Part shown: positions 1-5,591 of the stretch, piece by piece | How positions within the stretch are numbered: the first letter of the stretch is position 1 | How the letters are laid out: the number at the start of each line of letters is the position of its first letter | Assembly: GCA_026786045.1 (NCBI GenBank) | Contig: JAJAYV010000083.1 | Span: 1-9,147 of the forward strand | DNA from: Frankiaceae bacterium | GTDB lineage: Bacteria > Actinomycetota > Actinomycetes > Mycobacteriales > SCTD01 | Length of the DNA stretch: 9,147 bases | Direction: 5' to 3' | Notes under the pieces: model-generated | The model's input: the letters and a program-made list of their open reading frames with translations, nothing else | Databases searched by the model: none | Told to the model about the DNA's origin: nothing | Made by a program: the position numbers and the translations under genes

Positions 1-1322
1 CCCTGCCGCCCGCGCTGGAAGCGCTCGAAGACCCGCTCCACGTCGTCCGGCCGGATCCCGCGGCCGCGGTCGGCCACGGTGAGCACAGCGGCGCCGGGCT
101 CGCCGCGCACCTCCACCTCGACCGGCCCGCCGTCGGGGCAGTACTTCACGGCGTTCTCGACCAGCTGGTCGAGCAGTGCGGCGACGGTCTCGGGCCGACC
201 GACCGCGGTCACCGGGTCGTCCGCCCGGACGATCAGCGGGTGCGCCGTGCTCGCCCCGGCCAGCAACCGGCCGGCGACGGCAGTGACGGCCGCGAGGTCG
301 AACTCCTCCGGCGTGGCCGCCGCGGTCGTCAGCCCGGCGGCCGTCGCGCTGAGCACCTGCTCCACGAGCGCGGACATCCCCTCGCTGCGCACGAGCATCC
401 GCTGCACCAGCTCACGTCGGTGCTCGTCGTCGATCACGTCCCAGTGCCGCAGCAACGTCTCGCCGAAGCCGCGCAGGACGGTCAGGGGCGTGCGCAGCTC
501 GTGGCTGGCCGTCGCGAGGAAGAGCTCCTGCGCGGCCTCGAGCTCCTTGGCGGCGGTGACGTCGCGGGCGCTGACCACCCGCTCGCCGCCCGCGCCGGCC
601 GGGCTCACGACGACGTCGAGCCACCGGCCCGACACCGGGCGGGAGGTGATCACCTCGCCCACCTGGGGCAGCGCGAACGGCACCGGCCGGCCGACCGCCC
701 GCTGTGCCGACCAGCCGGTCATGCGCGCCATCGAGCCGTTCCAGGAGCGGACGGTGCCGTCGTCCTCGACCACCGCCACGCCGTCCGCCATGGCGGCGAT
801 GACCGCCGCCGACTCCTGCCGCGCCCGCTCGGCGGCGCTGTAGAGGGCGACGTGGTGCAGCGCCATGCCTGCATGGCTGGCCAGCACCTCGAGCACCTCG
901 AGCTCGTCGGCGCCGAAGCGGTGCTCCGGCAGCAGCGTCACGTACAGCGCTCCGAGGACCTCGCCGCCGACCGAGGCCAGTGCGATCGCCATCTGGTCGT
1001 CGGGCCCGCCGTAGATCTGCTCGTTCAGATGCGGGTAGCGGACCACGGGGCTGACCAGCGAGCGGCGTCCGGTGTCGAGCAGCGCGCCGACGGCGCTGCC
1101 CTCGACCGGGAAGGTCAGCCCGAGCAGCCGGGTCGACAGCCCGGCCGCGGTGACGATGCGCATCTGTTCGCCCTCGCGCGCGCACCAGCACGCGCCGACC
1201 GAGCCGAACAGCTCGCGCGCGCTGAGCGACAGCTGCTCGAGCAAGGCAGTCGGCTCGAGGTTGGTCGCGATGAGGTCCACCACGTCGAGCAGGCGGCGCA
1301 CGAGCGGTGCACCGTCGGTCAC
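1..1322 (-). CDS. GAF-PAS sensor histidine kinase (C-terminus cut by window edge)
   Basis: Two-component sensor kinase that would autophosphorylate on a histidine and pass phosphate to a response regulator not in this window. The 440 visible codons show a GAF domain (about residues 15-160), a PAS domain (about 170-262), then a HisKA helix with the H-box ASHELRTPL (His274 the phosphoacceptor). The start of the HATPase domain follows: N-box QLVENAVKY with Asn390, the G1 box VADRGRGI with Asp418, and an F-box VFERFQRG. The G2 box and C-terminus lie beyond position 1. No transmembrane segment or signal peptide is visible, so it is probably cytoplasmic and senses an internal ligand or redox state. 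The GTG start at 1322 overlaps the stop of the upstream phosphodiesterase gene (GTGA) and has no clear Shine-Dalgarno, suggesting translational coupling. The GAF ligand cannot be predicted. The kinase assignment is very secure. Confidence 0.94.
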   Translation of the reverse strand, partial: MTDGAPLVRRLLDVVDLIATNLEPTALLEQLSLSARELFGSVGACWCAREGEQMRIVTAAGLSTRLLGLTFPVEGSAVGALLDTGRRSLVSPVVRYPHLNEQIYGGPDDQMAIALASVGGEVLGALYVTLLPEHRFGADELEVLEVLASHAGMALHHVALYSAAERARQESAAVIAAMADGVAVVEDDGTVRSWNGSMARMTGWSAQRAVGRPVPFALPQVGEVITSRPVSGRWLDVVVSPAGAGGERVVSARDVTAAKELEAAQELFLATASHELRTPLTVLRGFGETLLRHWDVIDDEHRRELVQRMLVRSEGMSALVEQVLSATAAGLTTAAATPEEFDLAAVTAVAGRLLAGASTAHPLIVRADDPVTAVGRPETVAALLDQLVENAVKYCPDGGPVEVEVRGEPGAAVLTVADRGRGIRPDDVERVFERFQRGRQ

Positions 1323-2152
1323 CGCCGTGCCAGCCGGCGGCGCACGCGGCCGGGCTGGTTGCTGATGACCACGTCCACGCCGATGTCCAGCACGTAGTCG
1401 ATGTCGTCCTGCTCGTCGACGGTGAAGCAGTGCACCCGGTTGCCGTGCGCGTGCAGCCGGTCAACGTAGTGCGGGTGCGCGCGCAGCGTGGCAAGTGCGA
1501 CTCCGGCGCTGCGCACCTGCGCGGGCAGTCGGCCGTCGCGGTAGCGGACCGGGACGCGGTCCATGAGGTAGACGGTCGGCAGCAGCGGCGCCATGACGTG
1601 CACCCGGCGCAGCGAGGTCGCGGCGTACGACATGACGGTCACCGGCGAGGCCGAGCGGGACAGCGGGGCGGCCAGCCCGTAGCGACCGAGCAGGTCGACC
1701 AGGCTGCGCTCGACCAGCCCGCCGTAGCGGGTGGGGTGCTTGGTCTCGATGTGCAGCTCGACGCGGCGGCCGGCGGGCGTCCGGCTGTCGAGCGCGAGCT
1801 GCAGCAGCCGCTCGAGGGTGAGCACGGTGCGCCGCTCGGTGTCCCGCTCGGCCTCCGACCACGCGGCCTCGAGCAGCGGGTCGCCCTGCCGCGCCTTCCA
1901 CGACGCGAAGTCGAGCGCCTCGAGCTCGGCCAGCTCGAGTGTGGACAGCACGCCGCGCCCGTCGCTGGTGCGGTCGATCCGCCGGTCGTGCACGCAGACC
2001 AGCACCCCGTCGCGGGTCAGCCGGATGTCGCACTCGAGCGCGTCCGCACCCTCCTCGAGCGCCAGCTCGTAGGCGCCGAGGGTGTGCTCGGCGTGGGCAG
2101 CCGAGGACCCCCGGTGGGCCACGACCTGCACGTTCCGGAGGGCGGGGGGCAC
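1319..2152 (-). CDS. Glycerophosphodiester phosphodiesterase (GDPD family)
   Basis: Predicted to hydrolyse glycerophosphodiesters to glycerol-3-phosphate and an alcohol, a TIM-barrel metal enzyme acting on products of phospholipid turnover. The 277-residue protein has the family signature: VVAHRG (His13, Arg14), an acidic metal pair in LECDIRL (Glu40, Asp42), VHD (His55, Asp56), and HIETK (Glu136, Lys138). It closes with CFTVDE and a GVDVVISNQP strand typical of the barrel end. There is no signal peptide, so it resembles the cytoplasmic UgpQ type more than periplasmic GlpQ. The GTG at 2152 is chosen as start because it lies 31 bp after the upstream stop and a few codons before the first barrel strand; a second in-frame GTG at 2131 is also possible. 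The open frame extends upstream to 2716, but that part is a shadow of the dehydrogenase gene. Its stop is fused to the kinase start. Confidence 0.94.
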   Translation of the reverse strand: MPPALRNVQVVAHRGSSAAHAEHTLGAYELALEEGADALECDIRLTRDGVLVCVHDRRIDRTSDGRGVLSTLELAELEALDFASWKARQGDPLLEAAWSEAERDTERRTVLTLERLLQLALDSRTPAGRRVELHIETKHPTRYGGLVERSLVDLLGRYGLAAPLSRSASPVTVMSYAATSLRRVHVMAPLLPTVYLMDRVPVRYRDGRLPAQVRSAGVALATLRAHPHYVDRLHAHGNRVHCFTVDEQDDIDYVLDIGVDVVISNQPGRVRRRLARR

Positions 2153-2183
2153 GGCAGGACTGTGCCCGCCTTGGGCCGGGTTG

Positions 2184-3197
2184 TCAGCCGAACCGCCGCC
2201 GGACGGCCGGGTCCACCCCGTTGACCACGTCGACCGCCGGCTCGCCGGCGAGGACCCGCCGCAGGTTGGCCGTCGACTGGCCGAGGATCCGCATCGCGGC
2301 CTGCCCGGTGGAGCCGGCCATGTGCGGGCTGAGCAGCACCCGCGGGGCGGTGCGCAGCGGGGAGTCCGCGGGCAGCGGCTCGGCAGAGAAGACGTCGAGC
2401 GCGGCGGCGCCGATCGCGCCGGACTCCAGGCCGGCCACCAGGGCTGTCTCGTCCAGGACCTCGCCGCGCGCGCCGTTGACGACGAGCGCGCCGGGCTTGA
2501 GGCGGGCCAGCCGGTCGGCGTCGAGCAGCCCGCGCGTCGGCGGGCCGAGCGCGATGACGAGCACCACGACGTCGCTGGTGGCGAGCAGCTCGTCGAGCTC
2601 GAGCCAGGTCGCCGGGGCGTCGTCGTGCCGGCTCCGCGACCAGTAGGAGACGTCGCAGCCGAACGCCCCGAACAGCTCGGCGGTGCGCCGGCCGATCGGC
2701 CCCATGCCGATGACACCGACCCGGCAGCCGGCCAGCTCGCGCCCGCCCAGCGCGGTCTGCTTCCACTCGCCCCGGCGCACGGACGCGTCGCCCTCGACGG
2801 TGGCCCGCAGCATCGCGAGCGTCGCCGACACGCACCACTCGGCGACGCTGATGGTGTTGGCGTCGGCGCAGTTCGCGACCGGGATCCCCGCGGCGGCGAA
2901 CGCGTCCAGGTCGATGCCGTCGGTGCCGACGCTCGGCTGCTGGACGAAGCAGACCCGCGGGCCGGGCTCGAGCAGGCGCAGCGAGGGCGACCAGTCGCCG
3001 ACGACGACGTCGACGTCCGGCAGCAGCCGGGCCACCTCGGCCTGGGTGCGCTCGGCCGGCGTCACGAGCTCGGTGCCCGGGACGTCGAACAGCGACAACA
3101 GGACCTCGTGCGGCAGCGGCGGGAGGGCGAGCACCCGCCAGGGCGCGCCGGCCGGCTCGGTCGTCGTGGGCTCGGTCGTCGTGGGCTCGGTCGTCAT
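2184..3197 (-). CDS. D-2-hydroxyacid dehydrogenase, probably NADP(H)-linked
   Basis: D-isomer specific 2-hydroxyacid dehydrogenase of 337 residues, catalysing reversible reduction of a 2-keto acid. The Rossmann motif GMGPIG is at 164-169. The catalytic set is in place: Arg244 in NGARGEVLDE, Glu273 in DVFSAEPLP, His292 in SPHMAGST. The segment after the second strand reads YWSRSR (185-190) where NAD-specific members have an acidic residue. The E. coli glyoxylate/hydroxypyruvate reductase GhrA has a similar WSR motif, so NADP(H) and a small keto acid such as glyoxylate or hydroxypyruvate are plausible. There is no ACT domain and the length is short, so it is not a standard SerA. The N-terminus begins with repeated TTTEP units, unusual for the family. 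The ATG at 3197 overlaps the preceding stop as ATGA and has the ribosome site GGAAGGG 6 bases upstream. The substrate is inferred only. Confidence 0.92.
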   Translation of the reverse strand: MTTEPTTTEPTTTEPAGAPWRVLALPPLPHEVLLSLFDVPGTELVTPAERTQAEVARLLPDVDVVVGDWSPSLRLLEPGPRVCFVQQPSVGTDGIDLDAFAAAGIPVANCADANTISVAEWCVSATLAMLRATVEGDASVRRGEWKQTALGGRELAGCRVGVIGMGPIGRRTAELFGAFGCDVSYWSRSRHDDAPATWLELDELLATSDVVVLVIALGPPTRGLLDADRLARLKPGALVVNGARGEVLDETALVAGLESGAIGAAALDVFSAEPLPADSPLRTAPRVLLSPHMAGSTGQAAMRILGQSTANLRRVLAGEPAVDVVNGVDPAVRRRFG

Positions 3198-3198
3198 G
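3154..3198 (-). repeat. 15-bp tandem repeat (3 units) encoding TTTEP at a gene start
   Basis: Three tandem 15-bp units at 3154-3168, 3169-3183 and 3184-3198. The first two are identical on the plus strand (ggctcggtcgtcgtg); the third differs by one base (gtg to atg), and that change supplies the ATG start of the dehydrogenase and the TGA of the upstream gene. In-frame repeats give an N-terminus of MTTEP-TTTEP-TTTEP. The 15-bp period means copy-number change would keep the frame and only lengthen a Thr/Glu/Pro-rich tail. Confidence 0.9.
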
Positions 3199-4603
3199 CG
3201 CGACCCTTCCGTGCGGTCTCGCCGCCCTGCGGGCCGAAGAAGCGCGCCGCGGCGATGCGGGTGGACAGCGACCAGGTGGGATAGGCGTGCACGGTCTGCG
3301 CCAGCCGGCCGACGACCGTACCGGCGCGCATCGACAGCGCGCCCTCGGCGATCTGCTCGCCTGCCATCGGGCCGACGACGGTCATGCCGACGAGCTTGCC
3401 GAGCAGCATCCCGCCGACCCGCCCCTCGACGGCGACGAGCTTGACGAAGCCGTCGGTCTCGCCGGCGGTGCGGGCGCGGTCGCCGGCGGTGTCGTGCACG
3501 ACCGACACCCGGACGCTGTCGCCGTGCGCCGCGACGGCCTGCGCCTCGGTGAGCCCGACGTGCGCGACCTCGGGCTCGGTGAAGGTCACCCACGGGATGA
3601 CCCTGTCGTCCCATGCCGTGCCCGACCACGGCAGCGCCCCGGCGAAGGCGTTCTTGGCCGCGAGCCGTCCCTGCTCGTCACCGACGTGGGTGAACTGCAG
3701 CTTGCTGGTGCAGTCCCCGGCCGCCCAGACCGTCGGCGCCGCAGACAGCTTCGCGTCGGTGACGACGCGCCCCTTCTCCAGCCGGACGCCCGCGCTCTCC
3801 AGCCCGAGGCCGTCGGTCGCCGGGCTGCGCCCGACCGCGACGAGCAGGTGCGACCCGGCGACGCTCGTGCCGTCGGACAGGTGCAGCACCGGCCCGGGCT
3901 CGGCGCGCACGACCTGCGCACCGGTGCGCAGCGCGATCCCCTCCCGTGCGAGCACGGCCGACAGGGCGCGCTGGGCCTCTGGCTCCTCCCGGCCGAGGAT
4001 CGAGGGCACCCCCTCCACGACCGTGACCTGCGCGCCCAGCCGTCGGAAGGCCTGCGCCAGCTCGACGCCGATCGGCCCGCCGCCGAGCACGAGCAGGTGC
4101 TCGGGCAGCTCGCGCAGGTCGAAGACCGTGCGGTTGTCCAGGTGCGGCAGGTCGGCCAGGCCTTCGACCGGCGGCACCAGCGCGCGCGATCCCGTCGCGA
4201 CGACGAGCCGCTCGAAGGTGACCTCCCGCCCATCCACCTGCAGGGCGTGCGGACCGGTCACGACGCCCCAGCCGCGCAGCAGGTCGATGCCCTGCGACGC
4301 GAGCAGCTCGGGCGACTCGTCCTGCTCGACCTGCGCGATGACCCGCTGCACCCGCTCCATGACGGCGGCGAAGTCCACGACCGGCTCCGCCGTGAAGCCG
4401 TACGCCGGGCCGGAGCGCGCGGCCTGCACCCGCCGCGCGGTCTCCAGCAGCGCCTTGCTGGGGATGCAGCCGTAGTGCGTGCAGTCCCCGCCCGGCCGCT
4501 CGGCCTCCACGAGCGCCACCCGCCGCCCGGCCTCCCGCGCGGTACGGGCCGCCCCGAGTCCGGTGACGCCGGCGCCGAGCACGATCAGGTCGTAGTCCGT
4601 CAT
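3194..4603 (-). CDS. FAD/NAD disulfide oxidoreductase (lipoamide dehydrogenase/MerA-like)
   Basis: Class I pyridine nucleotide-disulfide oxidoreductase of 469 residues. FAD motif GAGVTG is at 10-15. The redox-active pair Cys41/Cys46 sits in the CTHYGCIPSK stretch. The second Rossmann motif GGGPIG is at 174-179, with Glu197 after the next strand favouring NADH. The AAGD FAD contact is at 294-297, followed by a dimerisation domain. True lipoamide dehydrogenases end with a HPTxxE dyad; here the matching segment is HAYPTWSL, so the base histidine is Tyr441 and the glutamate is Leu446. The cysteine pair of MerA at the C-terminus is also missing. It therefore probably does not serve a 2-oxoacid dehydrogenase complex, and none is encoded nearby. 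Quinone, metal or disulfide reduction, as in RclA or LpdA-type relatives, is possible. AGGA lies 7 bases before the ATG, only 12 bp after the regulator gene. Confidence 0.93.
   Translation of the reverse strand: MTDYDLIVLGAGVTGLGAARTAREAGRRVALVEAERPGGDCTHYGCIPSKALLETARRVQAARSGPAYGFTAEPVVDFAAVMERVQRVIAQVEQDESPELLASQGIDLLRGWGVVTGPHALQVDGREVTFERLVVATGSRALVPPVEGLADLPHLDNRTVFDLRELPEHLLVLGGGPIGVELAQAFRRLGAQVTVVEGVPSILGREEPEAQRALSAVLAREGIALRTGAQVVRAEPGPVLHLSDGTSVAGSHLLVAVGRSPATDGLGLESAGVRLEKGRVVTDAKLSAAPTVWAAGDCTSKLQFTHVGDEQGRLAAKNAFAGALPWSGTAWDDRVIPWVTFTEPEVAHVGLTEAQAVAAHGDSVRVSVVHDTAGDRARTAGETDGFVKLVAVEGRVGGMLLGKLVGMTVVGPMAGEQIAEGALSMRAGTVVGRLAQTVHAYPTWSLSTRIAAARFFGPQGGETARKGRA
3204..3210 (-). promoter_or_regulatory. 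Ribosome binding site of the hydroxyacid dehydrogenase
   Basis: On the minus strand this reads GGAAGGG, 6 bases before the ATG at 3197 and inside the last codons of the upstream oxidoreductase gene. It fixes the dehydrogenase start and rules out the long upstream extension of the same open frame. Confidence 0.75.
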
Positions 4604-4615
4604 CCCGGCATCCTG

Positions 4616-5353
4616 TCAGCGCCGGTGACCGCCCGCCGCGCGCCTGGCGAGGAACCGGTCCAGCACTTCCGGACGCACCCCGTCGCCGGGGCCCAGGTCC
4701 TCCGCGGGCACGACGCGCAGCAGCACCTGCGCGTCCTGGACCTCGTGCTCGGCGGCGGCGGCGATCCGGACCTCCCGCGGCCACGGCTCGCCGGGGAGCA
4801 CCAGCCTGGTGGCGAACCGCCCGACGTTGCGCAGCAGCCACTCCGGCTGCGGCCCGCGCAGGTGGGCCGGCCGGATGTTCGGCGAGCTCAGCTGCCCCTC
4901 GTAGTAGAAGAGCGCGATGTGCCGCTGCAGCAGCGCGGCGAAGGCCCCCACCGCCTGCTCGTCCCCGGAGCACCAGAGGACGCCGTGGTCGTCCTCGTGC
5001 GGGATGCCGTGCAGCGACGCGGCCCAGGCCCCGCCGAGTAGGACGTCGAGCCGGGCCAGGTCCTGCACGAACAGCCAGGTCACCAGGCCGACGCTCTGCA
5101 AGCGCTTGAGCGGTGCGAGCGCGGCCCGCCGGTCGAGCTCGGCGTCGAGATCGGCGTGCCGCTCCACGAGCGTCCACACGGCGTCCTTGCCGCACGTGGC
5201 CAGCAGCCGTTCCGCCATCTCCAGGGACGGACGAGCGGCCCCGCTCTCGAACCGGCTCAGCGACGAGGCCGCGACCCCCGCCCGCGCCGCCAGCGCGCGC
5301 TGGCTCAGCCCCGCGCCGTACCGCGCCGTCCTCAGCAGCCCCCCGACGTCCAC
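4616..5353 (-). CDS. XRE-family regulator with degenerate nucleotidyltransferase-like region
   Basis: A 245-residue protein with an N-terminal lambda-repressor type helix-turn-helix at about residues 4-58 (LSQRALAARAGVAASSLSRFESG the core, 16-38 region). The remainder is not a standard peptide- or sugar-binding module. Around residues 101-145, LDVLLGGAWAASLHG then PHEDDHGV resembles the GG...HG...D-x-D start of small nucleotidyltransferases (MNT/AbiEii-like). The second catalytic Asp would be Gly, so any such fold is probably inactive and perhaps ligand-binding. That reading is inference from pattern only. It heads the operon with the oxidoreductase, dehydrogenase, phosphodiesterase and kinase genes and is the likely local regulator. 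The GTG at 5353 has a modest AGGG 8 bases upstream. The HTH is secure; the C-terminal assignment is weak. Confidence 0.88.
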   Translation of the reverse strand: MDVGGLLRTARYGAGLSQRALAARAGVAASSLSRFESGAARPSLEMAERLLATCGKDAVWTLVERHADLDAELDRRAALAPLKRLQSVGLVTWLFVQDLARLDVLLGGAWAASLHGIPHEDDHGVLWCSGDEQAVGAFAALLQRHIALFYYEGQLSSPNIRPAHLRGPQPEWLLRNVGRFATRLVLPGEPWPREVRIAAAAEHEVQDAQVLLRVVPAEDLGPGDGVRPEVLDRFLARRAAGGHRR

Positions 5354-5404
5354 GACCGCGACCCTGCTCGCACTCGACCGCTCCGGACCCCTGCCCGATC
5401 AGCC

Positions 5405-5413
5405 TGTGGACAA
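5405..5413 (-). promoter_or_regulatory. DnaA-box-like nonamer TTGTCCACA
   Basis: The minus strand reads TTGTCCACA, the preferred DnaA box described for Streptomyces. It abuts the octamer repeats and sits 52-60 bp upstream of the XRE start. A single nonamer can arise by chance, and there is no cluster of boxes or AT-rich stretch here, so a replication origin is not suggested. It could be a DnaA regulatory or titration site. Confidence 0.4.
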
Positions 5414-5459
5414 CCCGACACCCCGACACCCCGACACCCCGACACCCCGACACCCCGAC
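5412..5459. repeat. 8-bp tandem repeat, five perfect units plus one imperfect; G-quadruplex pattern
   Basis: The plus strand carries ACCCCGAC five times in tandem (5420-5459), preceded by AACCCGAC at 5412-5419. On the minus strand, which is the sense strand for the XRE operon, this gives five GGGG tracts spaced by the 4-base loop TGTC, a textbook intramolecular G-quadruplex pattern. It lies about 59-106 bp upstream of the XRE start, so in its promoter or 5' leader. An 8-bp unit outside coding sequence can vary in number by replication slippage. Confidence 0.92.
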
Positions 5460-5483
5460 GTGCCGTGTATGTCGCAGCGCTCG

Positions 5484-5530
5484 ATGCACCAGCGGTCAAC
5501 ATCTGGGATTCCTTGACCTGTCATGCACCA
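5484..5530. repeat. Two ATGCACCA direct repeats flanking an inverted repeat
   Basis: ATGCACCA occurs at 5484-5491 and again at 5523-5530. The two copies bracket the GGTCAA-N13-TTGACC inverted repeat. Such a layered arrangement suggests a regulator site, though each element is short enough to need comparison with related genomes. Confidence 0.5.
5494..5518. promoter_or_regulatory. Inverted repeat GGTCAA-N13-TTGACC, possible operator or -35 region
   Basis: Perfect 6-bp arms separated by 13 bp, 141-165 bp upstream of the XRE start. Half-site centres are 19 bp apart, about two helical turns, suitable for a dimeric regulator. Read on the minus strand, the arm at 5494-5499 is also TTGACC, close to a sigma70-type -35 element, but the expected -10 hexamer is not evident. 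An autoregulatory site for the XRE protein is one possibility. Confidence 0.4.
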
Positions 5531-5591
5531 CCCGCCGCACCACACAGCGCACCACGATGCGACACGCGGGCGGCCCGAGCAGCCCCCCCGA

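Larger units (their letters stand above)
5354..5591. other. 238-bp intergenic control region between fpg-like gene and XRE operon
   Basis: No convincing gene on either strand. Both flanking genes are on the minus strand, so this stretch must hold the end of the glycosylase transcript and the start of the XRE operon. It contains the octamer repeat, the DnaA-box-like site, an inverted repeat and a pair of direct repeats, each listed separately. A run of seven G (minus strand) follows the glycosylase stop by 2 bases. I found no hairpin plus T-run that would make a standard terminator, and no matching -10 for the TTGACC hexamer at 5494-5499. Confidence 0.7.

Noticed and set aside
2184..3197. serA (3-phosphoglycerate dehydrogenase)
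   Set aside because: The protein lacks the ACT/intervening domains of actinobacterial SerA and has an NADP-type loop; serine pathway genes are absent nearby.
3194..4603. lpd as a subunit of a 2-oxoacid dehydrogenase complex, or mycothione reductase
   Set aside because: The HPTxxE dyad is replaced, and no E1/E2 genes are adjacent. I have no positive evidence for mycothione as substrate.
240..5041. Long plus-strand open frames at 240-1397, 2082-3284 and 3287-5041
   Set aside because: They are opposite to genes with clear family motifs, are rich in Arg/Gly/Pro/His/Gln, and show no recognisable domain; they are GC-driven shadows.
4616..5353. Antitoxin of a toxin-antitoxin or MNT/HEPN module
   Set aside because: No toxin or HEPN-like partner is adjacent; the next gene is a metabolic flavoenzyme, and the length and layout suit a regulator.
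5412..5459. CRISPR array
   Set aside because: The units are 8 bp with no spacers and no cas genes are nearby; it is a simple tandem repeat.
5354..5591. Replication origin, because of the DnaA-box-like nonamer
   Set aside because: There is only one box, no AT-rich unwinding stretch, and no dnaA/dnaN/gyrB neighbours.
5561..5591. Rho-independent terminator after the glycosylase gene
   Set aside because: Only short GC-rich complementarity is seen, without a good stem-loop or T-run on the minus strand.
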